Assembly: GCF_009870125.1 (NCBI RefSeq)
Contig: NC_046679.1
Coordinates: 11,966,001 to 12,030,000, forward strand
Origin: Drosophila pseudoobscura
Taxonomy: Eukaryota; Arthropoda; Insecta; Diptera; Drosophilidae
DNA length: 64,000 nucleotides
Direction of reading: 5' to 3'
Below are positions 47,201 to 59,929 of the stretch, piece after piece (positions within the stretch are counted from its first letter, which is position 1; the number at the start of each line of letters is the position of its first letter). Made by a program: the position numbers and the translations under genes. The notes under the pieces were generated by a model. That model was given only the letters and a program-made list of their open reading frames with translations. It had not been told where the DNA came from and made no database searches.

Positions 47201-50200
47201 ATATTATTTTGTTTATTATTTAGATTTACTTCCATATGCACACAATTCCTATCGATTACCATTCATATAAACACATCGTTTGGAACGAGTTGCAGGTACG
47301 AATAAAACTGGAATAAAACTCCCTCTAACGTGATCAAAACTGCCCGAAACTGGCTTCAAGTCCCATTGCTCTACTCCGGCATTGCAACAGTTCTCTCACT
47401 TCCTTCAAAAACCATTAAAAAAAACCTACATACGAGTATATTGTGGTCCTAAGGCATTGCAATCAAAAAAAGACTATAAAATATTTATTAACAAATTTTT
47501 AACGATGTTTATAATTGGGCGACGATTTATTGGAGATTTGCCTTAGCGACGGATACGACTTTTATGGGCCCATAGATTACTTTCAGAATAAGAAAACTTT
47601 TTGGCATTTATTTTAGGGGAATGTAAATTTTTCTTTGACCGAAACCAAAGACTAAAATGGGTGGTAGTCTCCGACGAATGCTATTACAATTATGCCTAAA
47701 TGTTCACTAAATATATTTAAAGTTTTCGATTAAAATCGTAATTAGATTGTTAGACCGATTACTCATCGACTATCGCTTTGCACAGCTGCATTGAGATCGC
47801 CGCCTTCCCTTGTCCGACCACAATCAATATCAGATGAAAGGCAACAATAAACGATCGGGCATGGCTATGCCATAATTCAACACAGCAATTACACAACCCA
47901 AAACACGGCCCGCGAACCGAGAACCGAGAACTGAGGAGCACAGACAGCGCCGGAACAAGGTTAAGGTCAATTACAACAGGCAACAACGACGACGACAACT
48001 GCCAACCAATGTGAATAAATTGCGCGTGAAATGCATTGTAGAATACACAATTCAAGAACTAGTTTTGTGTCGAGTCCGCTTCCAGCTGCGGTGCATGCAA
48101 AATGTAAATTCAAGAGGTTCGCTCGAAAAAAAAAACACATAAAAAGATATCCAAGGCAATGCCAAATTAGTGTGGGGGTGGGGGAGCTCTGAAGGAAGCG
48201 GACAAGCTCAGAGCTGAGCTGAGATCAGAGCCGCAAATGAATCAAGTTTATGTACAACAACAAATCAAGCTAATGAGCCCCGAAACGGAGTTATGCAAAA
48301 TCGGAAAAGCTAAATCAGAATGCACAAAATTAACACAAGCTTTTGGGGGCACCGAATCTGCTATACCCTGGCCAGCAGTGGAGCACTAGGGGGGGTCTAT
48401 TTGTTATTCATTACAGTGTGGGTTAGTTTGGGCTTTTACTTCGGAAATTCGACAAAATATGTATGTCATTGAAGGTTCTATATCTTTTTTTTTTGTGGGT
48501 GTAATTTGTATTCGAATATAACATATAATATTAAAATATACTATATCACAAATAGAAATAAAATACAATTATGTTGTTTACTGTAAATGATTGAGCATCT
48601 AATACAACAGTTAAAGGAAGGATGATTCTACTAAGTTTACAAAGTTTTGGTTAATTTTGGAGGCTCATTATATTCTATGCAGCATTTTTATGTGATGAGA
48701 AACTTGAGTACCTATTAATTAAAATTTGTATCTTACAAAACTAATTATTTTTCCACAATTTGGTAATACTTTCCTCAAATACTAGTCCCTCCGATTCTTT
48801 TAATCGGTTCATTTAAGTAGTTAAAAACCAGCAAAAAGTGCGCAAAGAAGCATCTACTCAGAGGGATAATTTATATTGAAATTGAATATCTGTAGCATGT
48901 GTTGGTGGTAGCGGAGTGACTAAGAACACCAAAAGCGATCTAACCTATTGATCCTTTGTTTCTGCTCTCATATATCGATAGTACAAGGCAGGAAAAGAGT
49001 GGCAATGTATCGCCAGTATCTGTCGCTTTCAGAATCTCGTAGATTACAAATCACACAACATATAGGCATATATTCTGTTCAACTCAAGACAAACCAAATC
49101 GAATGAATAAACTATATCAACCGAAGAATTAAACAGTCAGTGTTCTAGCCTATCAAAAGGAAGACACGGCATAATACATATATCAGATGGTAATTCTGTC
49201 TGTAGATGGGTCTGTCCACATATAACAGGATACAATATCTGGGTTCCTAGCTATTGATTGTGATCACCACACATTACAGCATCGTTAGACAGGCTTTTGA
49301 ATTAATTTTTATGAGAAAAACTGCCCACTTCAGGCACACTGGACTGTATTTTGTTTTTGCATTCTCGGTGCTTAGCTTCGGTCTCGAGTCTCGACTTTCA
49401 GAGCAGCAGTTTACTTGGTATACTTTGTTATTACAGTCGCGGGAGCGATCTTCAGTTGAGTGCACACCAGGCTTGTATTTTGTTGAATAAATCTCTGATG
49501 AAAGGGACTTGCCTTACAGGATCATATTAATGATTTACCCTCTATTACTAGCAAGTTCCCCTCTCCGAAAGGGTGTAAGAAAACAAATAAATATTGAGCA
49601 ATTACCACAGCAGAGCTCTTTACTCAGCGGCAAGTCTTTTCCCACTGCCAAAGAAGCGCACAAGGTCAGAGGAAACCGCACGAAACTTGTCATCAGAAGC
49701 AGCAGCAGCAGCACAGGCAAACGGCGACTGCAACTGCCACAGAATGGGAGAACAAATGTTGCACAATAGTTGCTTGCAACGCCAAAAGCAAAGCCAAGCA
49801 AAGCAAAAGCCAAAAGCGGGTCAGACGCCGTTGAGGTTAAAGTTAACTTGGCTTTGGCTACCGTCGCAGTAGTCTCGAGAACTGGGTTAGGAGTGGTTGG
49901 GCAAAACACATTCGTATTTGTATCTTGACATTAGCGCCTTAATGCTCGAATCGCAGTTAACTTTGACGGTTTTTGCCCCCGGCGAAACCTTGAACTTTAG
50001 AGATTTGAGGCTTGGCAAAGTCGAGTAATGGATGTCTCATAATGGTGTCTCATGTGCTTGCAGATTGCCGCGAAACGGTCCGTTCGAAGCGAGCCAAACG
50101 CCCACGGGCCCCGGAACCGGTCAACTTTGAGCCGGAGCCGCAGCAGGATCTGGAAAACGATGAGAGCGGCAGCCAGGAGAAGGATCTGCCGGAGATACCA

Positions 50201-51585
50201 GAGAACTTTCTGAGTCCCTCGGTGCGGGAGTATCTGGAGCTGGGAAAGTCCATTCCGGGTAAGTTTTTGGTCCGTAAAGGAAGGTCTTGAGACTTGAGAG
50301 GAAGGTCTTTTAATGGAGTTGTGTTCCATGGAAAATTCCTAGAAGTTTTCCCAATGTTTTGCTTCCCCAAAGATGGTTATTAGATTATTCAGAACCATCC
50401 TGTAAGAGACTGTTCGATTTCGTAGGTTTTACTTACAAATTACACCCATCCTCCCACTGGGAGAGATCGCCTGCCCTCCATACTCTATGAACTGGGTGCC
50501 TGGTGGCATTCTGTTGATGCCGATGACAAGTCAATCAATATGCACGGCCCCTGCCTGGTCATTAAGGATGCCACAGCCATGACCACCAGCGGCGAGGGTA
50601 TGGGAATGGGTCGGCCTAACCCAGCGATGCAGGAGGCGCCTCCGCACTGGGACTCGCCGGAACCCTATCCGGCCACTGCCAAAATATATTTTTGTTCCGT
50701 TTTTTGTTCGGGTCGAAGCTGAAGATGAGGCGAAATGCATTTCGGGTGCCATCAGCAGCATCCGGCTCGAAAAAAGAGTGCGAGATTTTAAATTATTTTC
50801 CCTCCGAATGGCACGGAATGAATATTTGGCACAGAAGTGCATCTACTCGTAAATTCATTTATTAGCGCCAGAGACCCGCCGCGCCACGATCCGAGTGCCG
50901 GGGATTTGTTTATGTCGCGTTTTTTTTTTTGGAGGGGGAGCCTCTGTTCTGTTTTTTGGGCTCGGACCGGCACTGGGGCCTGCATTTGACAATTCCGGGC
51001 AGGGAGGCAGAGGTGAGTCCTGTGGGGGGTACACATTTTTTTGCTGGCGGTTTTCTTGCCCGTAAGGTTGGATGAAGTGAAATTGATTGGAAACCGACTG
51101 CGTGACATGCAGTTTGTTTTTGTTTTGTTTTGTTTGCTGGAAGCGCACTAATTGCAATAACAAAATCATTCACAGGTCGTCCTGGGGTCGACTATCCCAT
51201 CCTGTCGGCGGTGCCCTACACGAACTTCTACTGCGACGAGCAGGAGTATCCCGGATTCTTTGCCGACATGGAGACCAGGTGCCAGGGTGAGTATTTCCCC
51301 CCTCCCCCCATACCCCCCCAACACAATCGCCATTGAGAGGTCTTCCGTCCCCTTCCAGGCTGGCACTACTGCGACATCGATGGACGGCAGGCGTCGTTCC
51401 TCTGCCCCAACGGCACCCAGTTCTCGCAGGCCGTCTTCGTCTGCGACTGGTGGTTCAACGTCCGATGCGATCTCTCGCCCCGGCTGTACGCCATCAACGC
51501 CCGGCTCTACCAGCGCCCCAAGGTCAACCCCACGCGGCCGCATCGCATCATCACCAAGCAGCTGGTCGAGGACATCTTCACCTAG
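35274..51585 (+). CDS. Secreted CBM14 (peritrophin-A type) chitin-binding protein
   Basis: Four exons: 35274-35331, 50064-50258, 51176-51286 and 51359-51585, all split after the first base of a Gly or Asp codon (phase 1). The product is 196 codons plus stop. Exon 1 encodes only the signal peptide (MLPRITLVFIIICGYLLYT). Exon 2 gives a charged, probably disordered segment with a basic RSKRAKR site. Exons 3-4 encode one CBM14 domain with six Cys at residues 104, 120, 126, 136, 149 and 157 (spacing 15-5-9-12-7). This is the peritrophin-A pattern, with aromatics FYCDEQEYPGFF and CDWWFNVRC. A single domain suggests a Cpap1-like cuticular or tracheal protein binding chitin outside the cell. It may be the counterpart of D. 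melanogaster CG14301, from memory and not verified. Intron 1 is 14.7 kb. Confidence 0.9.
35777..35806. repeat. (CCTTAG)n short tandem repeat
   Basis: Several CCTTAG units in a row, ending in GCTTAAGC, inside the large intron. Confidence 0.6.
36338..36856 (-). other. Unassigned 172-codon open frame in an AT-rich island
   Basis: The frame starts MEGTVAAITGKMALNRAKDS, has a Ser-rich middle (VETSSGSGRKSQTNSSQ) and a short hydrophobic stretch (LSLWIVTGMIG). I recognise no domain. It is longer than most chance frames in this intron, but no clear promoter, intron or homologue is visible. It could be a young or fast-evolving gene, a relic of inserted sequence, or chance. Confidence 0.2.
40480..40971 (-). 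mobile_element. LINE (non-LTR retrotransposon) fragment, C-terminal reverse-transcriptase region
   Basis: The minus-strand frame 40971-40555 (138 codons) carries a pattern typical of the end of insect LINE reverse transcriptases. It includes VLESVQKEFLVFAL, then a LPSYESRVRLIKI block and ESRRTSHGILFIFN. This matches the usual LExVQKxFLxFAL ... LPPYExRLRLI ... LxxRR ... xFIxxL order. The homologous signal seems to continue in another frame to about 40480. Only a few hundred bases remain, with no 5' part, ORF1 or poly-A end seen, so it is a 5'-truncated, decayed copy of a Jockey/I-type family (clade not certain). Confidence 0.7.
41244..41417 (-). other. Possible small ORF (57 codons)
   Basis: Starts MSPRFNGLYGGFGVDDAVED and ends SGKDAFQIS. 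It is hydrophilic and acidic, with no known domain or signal peptide. It is listed because its composition is more protein-like than most short frames in the island, but it could well be chance. Confidence 0.15.
43692..43988 (-). other. Unassigned 98-codon open frame with one hydrophobic segment
   Basis: The product would have a hydrophobic stretch (LLRVAVIFWGLYWISAPPL) and a basic tail (LRSLERRRKEKTETRVVH). No recognised family. It lies in an AT-rich island next to LTR-like signals (TATATAAGG at about 43999, AATAAA at about 44021), so it may be part of a decayed insertion. Confidence 0.15.
45041..45060. repeat. C20 homopolymer
   Basis: Twenty consecutive C on the + strand, in intron 1 of the CBM14 gene. 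Confidence 0.95.
46642..46666. repeat. C16-A9 homopolymer junction
   Basis: Sixteen C directly followed by nine A. This is a second long G/C homopolymer in the same intron, 1.6 kb from the first. Confidence 0.9.
48891..49518 (+). mobile_element. Possible solo LTR remnant (old, uncertain)
   Basis: An AT-rich segment whose right part looks like the U3-R-U5 end of a Drosophila LTR: an initiator-like TCAGTT at about 49451, an AATAAA near 49488, and a terminal TTACA at 49518. The left edge could be TGTAGC (48891) or TGTTGG (48900). I could not find a convincing flanking target duplication, internal domains or a second LTR. If real, it is a solo fossil of moderate age. Confidence 0.2.
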
Positions 51586-54025
51586 GTCCTGGGCCAGCAT
51601 CCCCCCCCTGGATAGCCCCCGTTTGCCGATGCCTATTAGATTGTAGAGTAGGTCTTAGGCGAGTAGTTAATCCCTTAGGCTAAGATTCAGCTTAGAGTTT
51701 GTACCTTTACATTTTAAAGATCTGATTAGATACCATTCTTTATTTTGACATCTCATATATCCGCAAATTAAAGAATTTCCACTCCAAACTCCACCCTAAA
51801 TGGAACTCCTAAGCGTATCTCTGGCAATCATAGCTTTCTCCAACTGTTCATCAGCTTTGTCCCCAGCAATGGCTCTATAAATCTCTTCACATTCGTATAC
51901 CTAGATGCAGACATATTTTAGTTTACTTTTTGCAGGCATTCCTTGGCTAAGTTGCATTTTGCTTAGGTTAAGTTCTTAATTTCTAGTGGGAGTTTCTTTG
52001 TAAAATACACGTATTACCTACCTTTAGGATTGTACATATTTTAAGATTCCTAAAAACAAATTTAAATAAAGATTATATCTAAGAAAAAACAAAAAACAAT
52101 ATGGATTCTCTCGGAGATCAACCTTCTGGAGGTTATGGAAATGTGGTCTTCCATGGGGTACACATGGAATTACAGGCACTTTTTACAGTACAATCTTTAC
52201 AATCTGACAGTGACATAGAGATCCAAAAAGGTTGATCCCTGGGACTAGTCCCAAAGCAGTCAAAACTGGAACAAAAACAGCTTTTAAAGGACTCCTACGA
52301 ACGGTTTTGGTCCTATCTGCAAAGTGGGACAGAATTTCAGGTACTCTTAGCTTATGAAAGGCCAAAAAGTTCAGAAATTCTTCGGAACTGAGAGGCGAAT
52401 GCAGGAGGATCTAAGGAAGGGTGTCGGTTTGAAGAGCGAGAATCCAAGACGATGTGTAATACCGAGAGAGCGCTAGGTGCCGAGAGGCCGAAGTGCCGGG
52501 GCCCGAACGCAAGCGAAGCTTCGACAAGAGCGCGACAGATCGAGAGGGAAGGAAAGAAAGAAAGGCGCGAGATGAAGAGAGAACGGCTACATGGGCTGCT
52601 GCCGGGTGGGAGAATATAAATATACATGAGTACATATGCGGTACATGCACTGGAAGATGCTTCCAAGAAGACGCCCCAGGAACTACTAGCCTCCGAGAAA
52701 AACACCTCGATTATCGAGGACATTACAATCCCATCAGCACTCCCGCTATGGTTCATAACCATAGCCATGGTTCCCCATTCGGAAAACTTAAGGGCCATAT
52801 TGGTCTACGCGTAACCCCGGAAAATCCTAACCAGATGACAATGCGGTGCAGTGGGCAGTGCAAATAACAAACAATAATAGGATTTTACTCTACTGGTACA
52901 CCAATAGCTACATACATATAATCTATGGATTAATTGGGAAATATTGGGCTGCGTAACCCAATACATATTCTCAGGGTAGCATTCCACATTTAGGTGGCAA
53001 TTTTGTTATACGAAAAGTAAACCTCAGTGTCTTAAGGGAATTGGGATGTTGATTTGCAATGGCTCCACCACCAAGTGGCAAAAGGGACCTCAAGTTGAAG
53101 CAGGCAGGAAAATGCAGGAGCTCTGCCTTGCGACCCACGACACGTTCAACCGAATCCTAGCCATCCTACCACCCAGCCGACAGAGGGGTGCTGCTGCATG
53201 CCGCGAACATGCAGGAAAGATATGTAGCTGTTAGACTATTATGCGAGGAAAATGAGAACCACACTTGCTAAAAGAACTAAGTTTGCATTCAAAATATAGC
53301 CACTAGTTCTAACTACGAGAAAGGTAAGCTAATATTACTGATTTAAGAAGAGGAAAGGAATTAGTTGTAGATATTATACGGTAGAGGGAATTATAAACCG
53401 AGCATAAGACCCATAAGGCAGTTCATTAAAGGAATAATTTGATCTACAAATTGGAAGGGACAATGATCAATGGTTTGTTAGCATTTTAGAAGACAATAAA
53501 ATGTGCTACATATAGTGGAAGTCCGTACAGAACCCTAAAAATAATACATACAAGTCTTAATTTAATCCACAAAGCGAATGAAACTATTATGTGGTGAAAT
53601 TGATTCGGCTTAACGAGGCTATCTGCAGTTGGAGGCTCAGAATAGATCCAATACAAGTTTTATAAGTGATTTCCCTCGTTCCATCCCAGGAAAATTCTCT
53701 GCCTTTCTGCTATAGCTTACATTAACACTACTAAAACCCCACCAAAATAACAAAACCCATCCCATAGTTCATAAAAAATACCCTCCCAGCGTCTCTAAAT
53801 CGTACAAATTCGTTGCTCGGGCAACCAGTTCTTGCCACAGCACTCGTTCAGGCGCACGGGGCAAACAGGCGGCACGAACAGAGACTGTTGCATACTTTCC
53901 GCTGTCTGGCCGAAATGCATGTGGCAGCCGAAACTGGGCTAGAGCACTGTTGGCCAAAACAGCCGCAACAGGCAGCAGTCGGCGGCGGAGCTCAAGAGCA
54001 GGCATTGGCCCGTTGCCCGGCATGA
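51586..54025. other. CBM14 3' UTR then intergenic / qin intron; no gene seen
   Basis: The CBM14 transcript probably ends just after an AATAAA at 52065-52070. Beyond that, 52090-53800 is AT-rich with a GC-richer patch at 52440-52620. That patch has an ATATAAATATA run (about 52613-52623) that could be a promoter. Several unrelated short frames cross the patch on both strands and none is recognisable. Confidence 0.4.
52065..52070 (+). terminator. Polyadenylation signal of the CBM14 gene
   Basis: AATAAA, 480 bases past the stop codon, following typical AT-rich 3' UTR sequence. It is the best candidate in this flank. Confidence 0.55.
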
Positions 54026-54097
54026 GGCTCAATGGTCTAGGGGTATGATTCTCGCTTTGGGTGCGAGAGGTCCCGGGTTCAAATCCCGGTTGAGCCC
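54026..54097 (+). tRNA. tRNA-Pro (anticodon TGG)
   Basis: 72 bp without intron. The acceptor stem GGCTCAA pairs with TTGAGCC. The A box (TGGTCTAGGGGTATG) and B box (GGTTCAAATCC) match tRNA promoters. The anticodon arm CTCGCTTTGGGTGCGAG presents TGG, which reads CCA (and CCG by wobble) proline codons. No CCA is encoded, as expected for a eukaryote. A T5 run at about 54109 would stop Pol III. It lies alone, in the region inferred to be a qin intron and antisense to qin. Confidence 0.96.
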
Positions 54098-57000
54098 GGT
54101 CGAAATATTTTTGTTCGGTAGCAACAAAGAAAACATATTTATGGCCCGGCCTGGCCGGTTATGGTAAGGTTAATTAAACAAACAAAGGCGAAGCGAAATG
54201 GACGATGGAGGATCGGAAAATGCAGATAGGCGACGCGACGTTTTGGCCAACAAATGAACGACCGGCGCGGCGATGGCATCGGGTTGATTGGATGGCATGC
54301 CACGGAATGGCAGTGGCAGTCGCACTGGGGGGACCGGGACCCAGAAGATAATGAAAGGCGGCCCGGCCTGTTGGGGATGGCTTATGGCTAATACACAGCC
54401 TTAGCCAACTCCACTCTGGGGGCAGGAGGCAGCCAGCCTGCATGCAACTTGTTTGCTGCATTTACGATTGACTTGGCCGATAAGTCGTTGTGTGTTTTAT
54501 GGTCGACAATTGGGAAAAATTGAACAATGAGTGTTGCTCGGCGACCAGGCCAGGCCAGGCCAAGCCTCTGCCTGTGGAATGCCCCGCAGCCAAGTGGCAT
54601 GCACAGAAAGTGTGAAAGAGACCTGATTATGATGTAAGCCCCCACAAAAACAGTTTATCTTCTTTTATGTGGGGGACATTTGGGGACAAAGCTCCTCATC
54701 TAATGAATAATTCGGCGAAAGAATAGAGACATCATACTGGTATTTGTAAAAGCCGCCTCTCTCGCATTGAATATTTCCCAATTTTAATCCGATGCATCTC
54801 AGAAACACAAAACTACTTTCACTCTGCCGGGGCATCAGCATCCGCTGGGGCATCTCGACATCAAAATCACCCAGAAATATGCACAAGTTTTTTCTGACTG
54901 CCGGCGATCGATGGCCTTCGCATCGGGACGCGTTGCACGGATCAACAGCAGCTGCCGCACGGTCCCAGACGGCAACAAGTGCCAGGCCGGGGCAGTCAAC
55001 CTGCAGCTCAATCGAAAAGACTCTTGTCAGCCAGCAGCTCGGCAGCCCGAATTTAGCGACCAAGTATTCACTTGACTCGGTTAAGACTCAGTTAAGACCC
55101 AGTTAAGACCCAGGCCAGCAGCTGGCTATTGGAGATGTGTGGAGTGCGTTAGAAATCCGATTTATACGATAGTTTTCAGCATAAAACGATGTCGCAGGTT
55201 TTTAGATCATAAAAAACTCAAGGTTCTTGATAGGCATGAGAATCCAGCTCAATAAAGTCGTGCCCATGGGTTTGTCCCTAAATCGAACTACTGTTTTCTA
55301 TAGCTGCCATAATAACGAAAGGTTGAGGGCGTTCAATTCTCGAAATTGAACATACAGGCGGTTGATTGAAAGAAAATTGACTTATTCATCGTAAGAATAA
55401 TTTCAAAAGCTCCTAATATAAATATCGGCGATCCAATGATAACCTCCTCATTTCTTAGTTTATCAAGATCTGTATATGTTGCCTATCGTCACGTAATACT
55501 TTGATAGCTATAATGGTACATATAGGAAGGTTTTTTTGCTTTTCTATGAATATTGGAAATCAAATAAATCCCATTCCCTATTCAGTTTTCTCTTTGGAGT
55601 AAGTCTTTTGGAGTACTTGTTAGCTTTCCCAAGTACTTGTGTGTTTTATGATGATTTTTAGAAGATGGTAGCCTTGACATTAGGGGATATGTCACAGGGC
55701 ATTACCACATGAGATATCTCATGATATTTCAAGAAATGGAAACCTAGTAGAGATACGACATGTGTAGATTCTATGAAATGGAGCAAGAAACATGGGAACA
55801 TATGCAGAGAAGTATCCTATGTGCATGCCTCACACTCTACAGAAGAATATCTACCATGACTTGGGGCTTTACAGCCACCAAAGAGATTAACTTACAGAGA
55901 TCTTATAAATAACAAAGCTCAGGGCCCCAAATTACTTAGAGATATAATACTCTGGTCAGCCGCTTACGACACTTTTTTGTGGGTCTGTGTAATCCTACTC
56001 CTAATCCTAAGATAGTAATCTCATTGAGAACTATGCTTTCCAAACATACCAAAAGACTGTACAAAGAAACCCATACCCCCGTCTATAAACGTATTACATA
56101 CGATGGTAAAAATCTTATGAGAAAAAGCAAGTAGTAATTGTCGAAAATGGGACTTGAGTGAAATGAGCGTGTTCGAATTTCCAACAATTAAAAAATACAT
56201 TAACGATATATCCAACGACTAAATGCAATTAAATTACTTATGTGCAACAATTTCTTTGGAGTGTCCGAGGCAAGTATTCGAAAGGAAAAGAGCGAAGAGA
56301 TCGCAGGTATTTCAGACATTCCCCCCACAGAAAATGACTTTAGTTTGCCATCACTAGTCGGCATTCTGACATGCCTTGGCAGAAGTTGAATGGTTTTGAT
56401 TCAGTTATGAAGCAGGAAAAATATGACAAACACCAGGGAAATAAATCGAAATTCTTTTCGTGCAGAGACGGTGGCGTATGCGCAATATTTCGTTGTCTAC
56501 GTTAATGTTTTGTGTGCTTTGTGGCACACTGGCATGGAATGAAATCAATACGTTTGCAGTCGAACAAATCACGAGCAGCTGCTGCTGCCTGGTGCTGCAA
56601 GAAGCACCAACTAGATCGGCTAATGGCCTGGCAACAAGCTGCAGTTTGGGGTTGGACTCCGAGTCAGAGTCGGAGGCAGGTGTGGTGTGGTGTGGCGGTT
56701 CCATAACTGTTAATGACTTTCGGTGGCGGCCACAAAGTGCAGTGCAGTGCAGAAACACATTTAATGAGTGCCACAACAGCACAGCAGGCAGCCAGTTAGC
56801 CAGCCAGCCAGCCAGCCGTCTGATCAATTGCCTGTTTGCTGGCCAAGTGAATGTCATTGGCCATTGAAAGTGAATGTTCGATGATCTCTGGTGAAAGGAT
56901 CACCGCCTAATGAGAAGGGCATTCTGGGAGCCACTCATCTGCAACTGCAACTGCAACAACTCCCACAATTATGCGATTGTGCAACCGCCACAGACGGCAG

Positions 57001-58454
57001 TCAATTTGCCTATCAATGCTCTTTTTCAATTTACTTGATGGATTGCGGCATCCCCAAGCTGTGCTCTGCTCTAGTCTGGTCTCTGGTCTCTGCTCTCGTG
57101 TCTCTGGTCTCGTCTAGTCTTGCAATGAAATATGAGAACCAGCCACTCCGCGAGTCACGCAATTCAAGTGTAAAATTACATTTTTCTTCATTCATAAAAT
57201 GCAACATGCAGTCGCTGCCGCCGCCGCTGTTGCCGCCGCTGCTGCTGCTGGCTGAGGAAAGCGTGAGCATTTCCCTCTTGTAATGAGGCAACCACCGCAG
57301 TGTTGTTGCGGGTGCGGCGGAATGTTGTGCATAGTTAGTGGGGGGTGGGGGTAGGGGTGGAGGATTCATAGATGTAATACCAGCGGGCGTGAAATGTCGG
57401 TTATTTGGTCAGTAGTTGATTGAAGCACGAGCGCACACACACAACAATCAACGGTGCAAGTAACCAACAACCGACTAACAAACAACTTCTGGCATCTCTT
57501 TATTGCATAATTAACAAGTTATGTAAATGGGATATAAATTTGACATAAAATTCATAAATTTGTTCGCGTTAGTACCACGGAACGTCGAATGTAAGTCCCA
57601 AATGTGGTTTTAATTTGATTAATAAATAAATTAATATTAAAACAATATATTAAACTTGTAATTAAGATGGATTCTACCTTTGCCACGAGATAGGGAAGGA
57701 ATTAGATTTCAATAGTGCGATTTTACGCATAATAAACATTTAATACAAAATAAAATTAATAAATATTTAAGTAAAATGTAATTGGTTAGGAGAAAATTAA
57801 TTAAATTTATTTTATGAATAAATTAATTAAAATTAACTAAGTTTACAATGCTATAATTTGTGAATTACTACTGCCACCTCTTCACGCTATGGCTTATTGG
57901 AAACATGGTACTTCTATAAAAATATGTATGTATTATTCTTTGATAATTTTTAATAGATCGATTAACGTATGAGGGAATACATACAACAAAATAAGGAGCA
58001 AAGCTTGTTCGATTTCACAATGTTTTTTTCTATAAGTAAATGCTTTCAAACAAAATTAAATTTCGATGGTTCCATTTCGGAAATTCCCAGATTAGGTAAA
58101 GTCTCCACATACTTGTGGCAATAATTGAATCAGATGTGCATGCCAGAAGCCTTTTTTACAAAACAATTTTAAAATTAATACCTGGAAATTTTCCCCCCAA
58201 AACTTTGATAAATATTCCATTAGACAAGGGAAACTCCACCTCCCTCGAGTGGCAGAGAATCTTCAAGTCCGTGATAAACAGAAGTATCATTTATTTATGA
58301 TATTTATGCTTATAATATATTCCGTGCCTCAAAAGGCACCCAGTAATAAATTCCGGATTAGCAGGCAGCAAATCATGCTGCCAGGAGACACAATGAATCC
58401 TATACTCTTTGGGGCAGATGCAAATCAATGCAACATGCACTTGCATCAGTGCCC

Positions 58455-58457
<3 letters not shown>

Positions 58458-58488
<31 letters not shown>
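58458..58488. repeat. TG/CA microsatellite
   Basis: An uninterrupted (TG)n run of about fourteen units, after GCCCGTC. Confidence 0.9.
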
Positions 58489-58490
<2 letters not shown>

Positions 58491-59929
58491 CTCTAACAAA
58501 TTCTGGAAATAGATAGATGTAGGAGTGTGTGCCTAACAAAGCATTACACGCATTGTCAAATTAAGTGTAAATAACTCGTTTGAATAAACAAATAAATCCT
58601 GACACGCTGCAACACAGAAAAACTTAACTCGTCACGGAGGGAGGGGAGGGTGGCGAGGGGAGGGAAGGGTAGAGTAGACATGGAGCCGAGTGGAGTGATG
58701 GGAGGCATAAAATAGGGTAAGAGTGCAGCAAAGTGCATTTGCATAATGACAATGCAATTTGGAATAAACGCAGGACACATGTCAACGAATAAATTAATTT
58801 ACTCTAAAGTTATTTATGCAGCAAACAATGTGCCAAACCAAAAACCGATCCGAGAGCGACACGCACGAGGCATACAATGGACCTGGGGACTCGTCCAGAC
58901 TGGGACAGAATGGTTGCTGTTGTTGTTGTTGTTGCCAAATGAGATTTTTAGTGGCCCAAAGGAGCCCCCTGGGGGGCAGAGTGGCACGGCCGTTTGGCAT
59001 GTGCCTAATGAAGGAAGTATCTGGTGGTGGTGGTGTCTGCACAACACAAACATCAGCAGCACCTGGACTGTGCCACATGGATGGGATTCCTCCACCAGAC
59101 AACATCGGCATCGTCATCTGCATTAATTGTATGGCTTGGCTGTGGCTACGGCTTATGGCTCTATTTGCCTAAACTGCCGAACGAAACCCAAACTTAAATA
59201 GCCTCAATGTTTTGCCTCGTTTTCTTCCTCTGCTGCTGGTGCTGCTGTTGCCACAACAAGGTGAATGGATCTCCCACCATCTACCGGTGGCCACTTTTCA
59301 ATTATAAAAAACTCCCTCAAACGAATGGCAAACGCAGTGCGCAACACTCAAAGGCGTGCAATTTGAAATGCCAATTGATTTAGCCCGGAATACAAAAAAC
59401 ACAACAACATTGTATGTACATTTCTGCTGGCAATCCCGACGACTTGTTAGTTGCAGGCACTTCCAGGGATATGCGGCTCTACAAAAAAAAAAGCGCTGCA
59501 ATTGAAACAGAAACAGAATGCAGAGAGAGAAAGAGAAAGGGAGAGAGAGAAGGTTGGGTCAGTTGTGGAACGAAGCGAAGCTGGGAATACCCTGGAGGGT
59601 TCAGTGTGTTCGAATGATGAATAAGTTTAGCCTAAGCATAGCAGAAACTACGCAGCAAAGACAAATTCCGTTCGTTATTCTATATGCTACACACGAGGTA
59701 CCGTATATTTACTGAGAGCGCGGCCTGAGAGTGAGAGTTGGCAAAGCCCTTGCCCTTGTTTTTGTTGCAGAGGGAGGGATTGAACGAGAGCTTGGAATGC
59801 GTACGATTAGGAGCGACGCTCGTGAAATCAAACGACGAGCTGCTATCGTTTGCCGACAAGATCGGGACAGAACGAAGTTCGCCTGCGCTTGTCCCGTTTT
59901 TGTTGTTGGTGAGAGAGCAAATGCAATAA

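Larger units (their letters stand above)
35332..50063 (+). other. 14.7-kb first intron of the CBM14 gene
   Basis: Bounded by GTAAGTG (donor) and a CAG acceptor at 50063. It alternates between conserved-looking, moderately GC non-coding stretches and AT-rich islands (about 35.7-37.1, 40.3-41.3, 43.6-44.4, 45.2-45.9, 47.3-47.8 and 48.4-49.5 kb). The islands look like decayed inserted sequence. Contents I can name: a LINE fragment, possible LTR-like remnants, microsatellites and a C20 homopolymer. Such long first introns in developmental genes usually carry enhancers, but none can be pinpointed here. Confidence 0.6.

Noticed and set aside
52352-52867. Overlapping frames of 124 (+) and 148 (-) codons
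   Set aside because: Opposite-strand frames in one GC-richer patch, without recognised domains or splice context. At most a candidate promoter patch.
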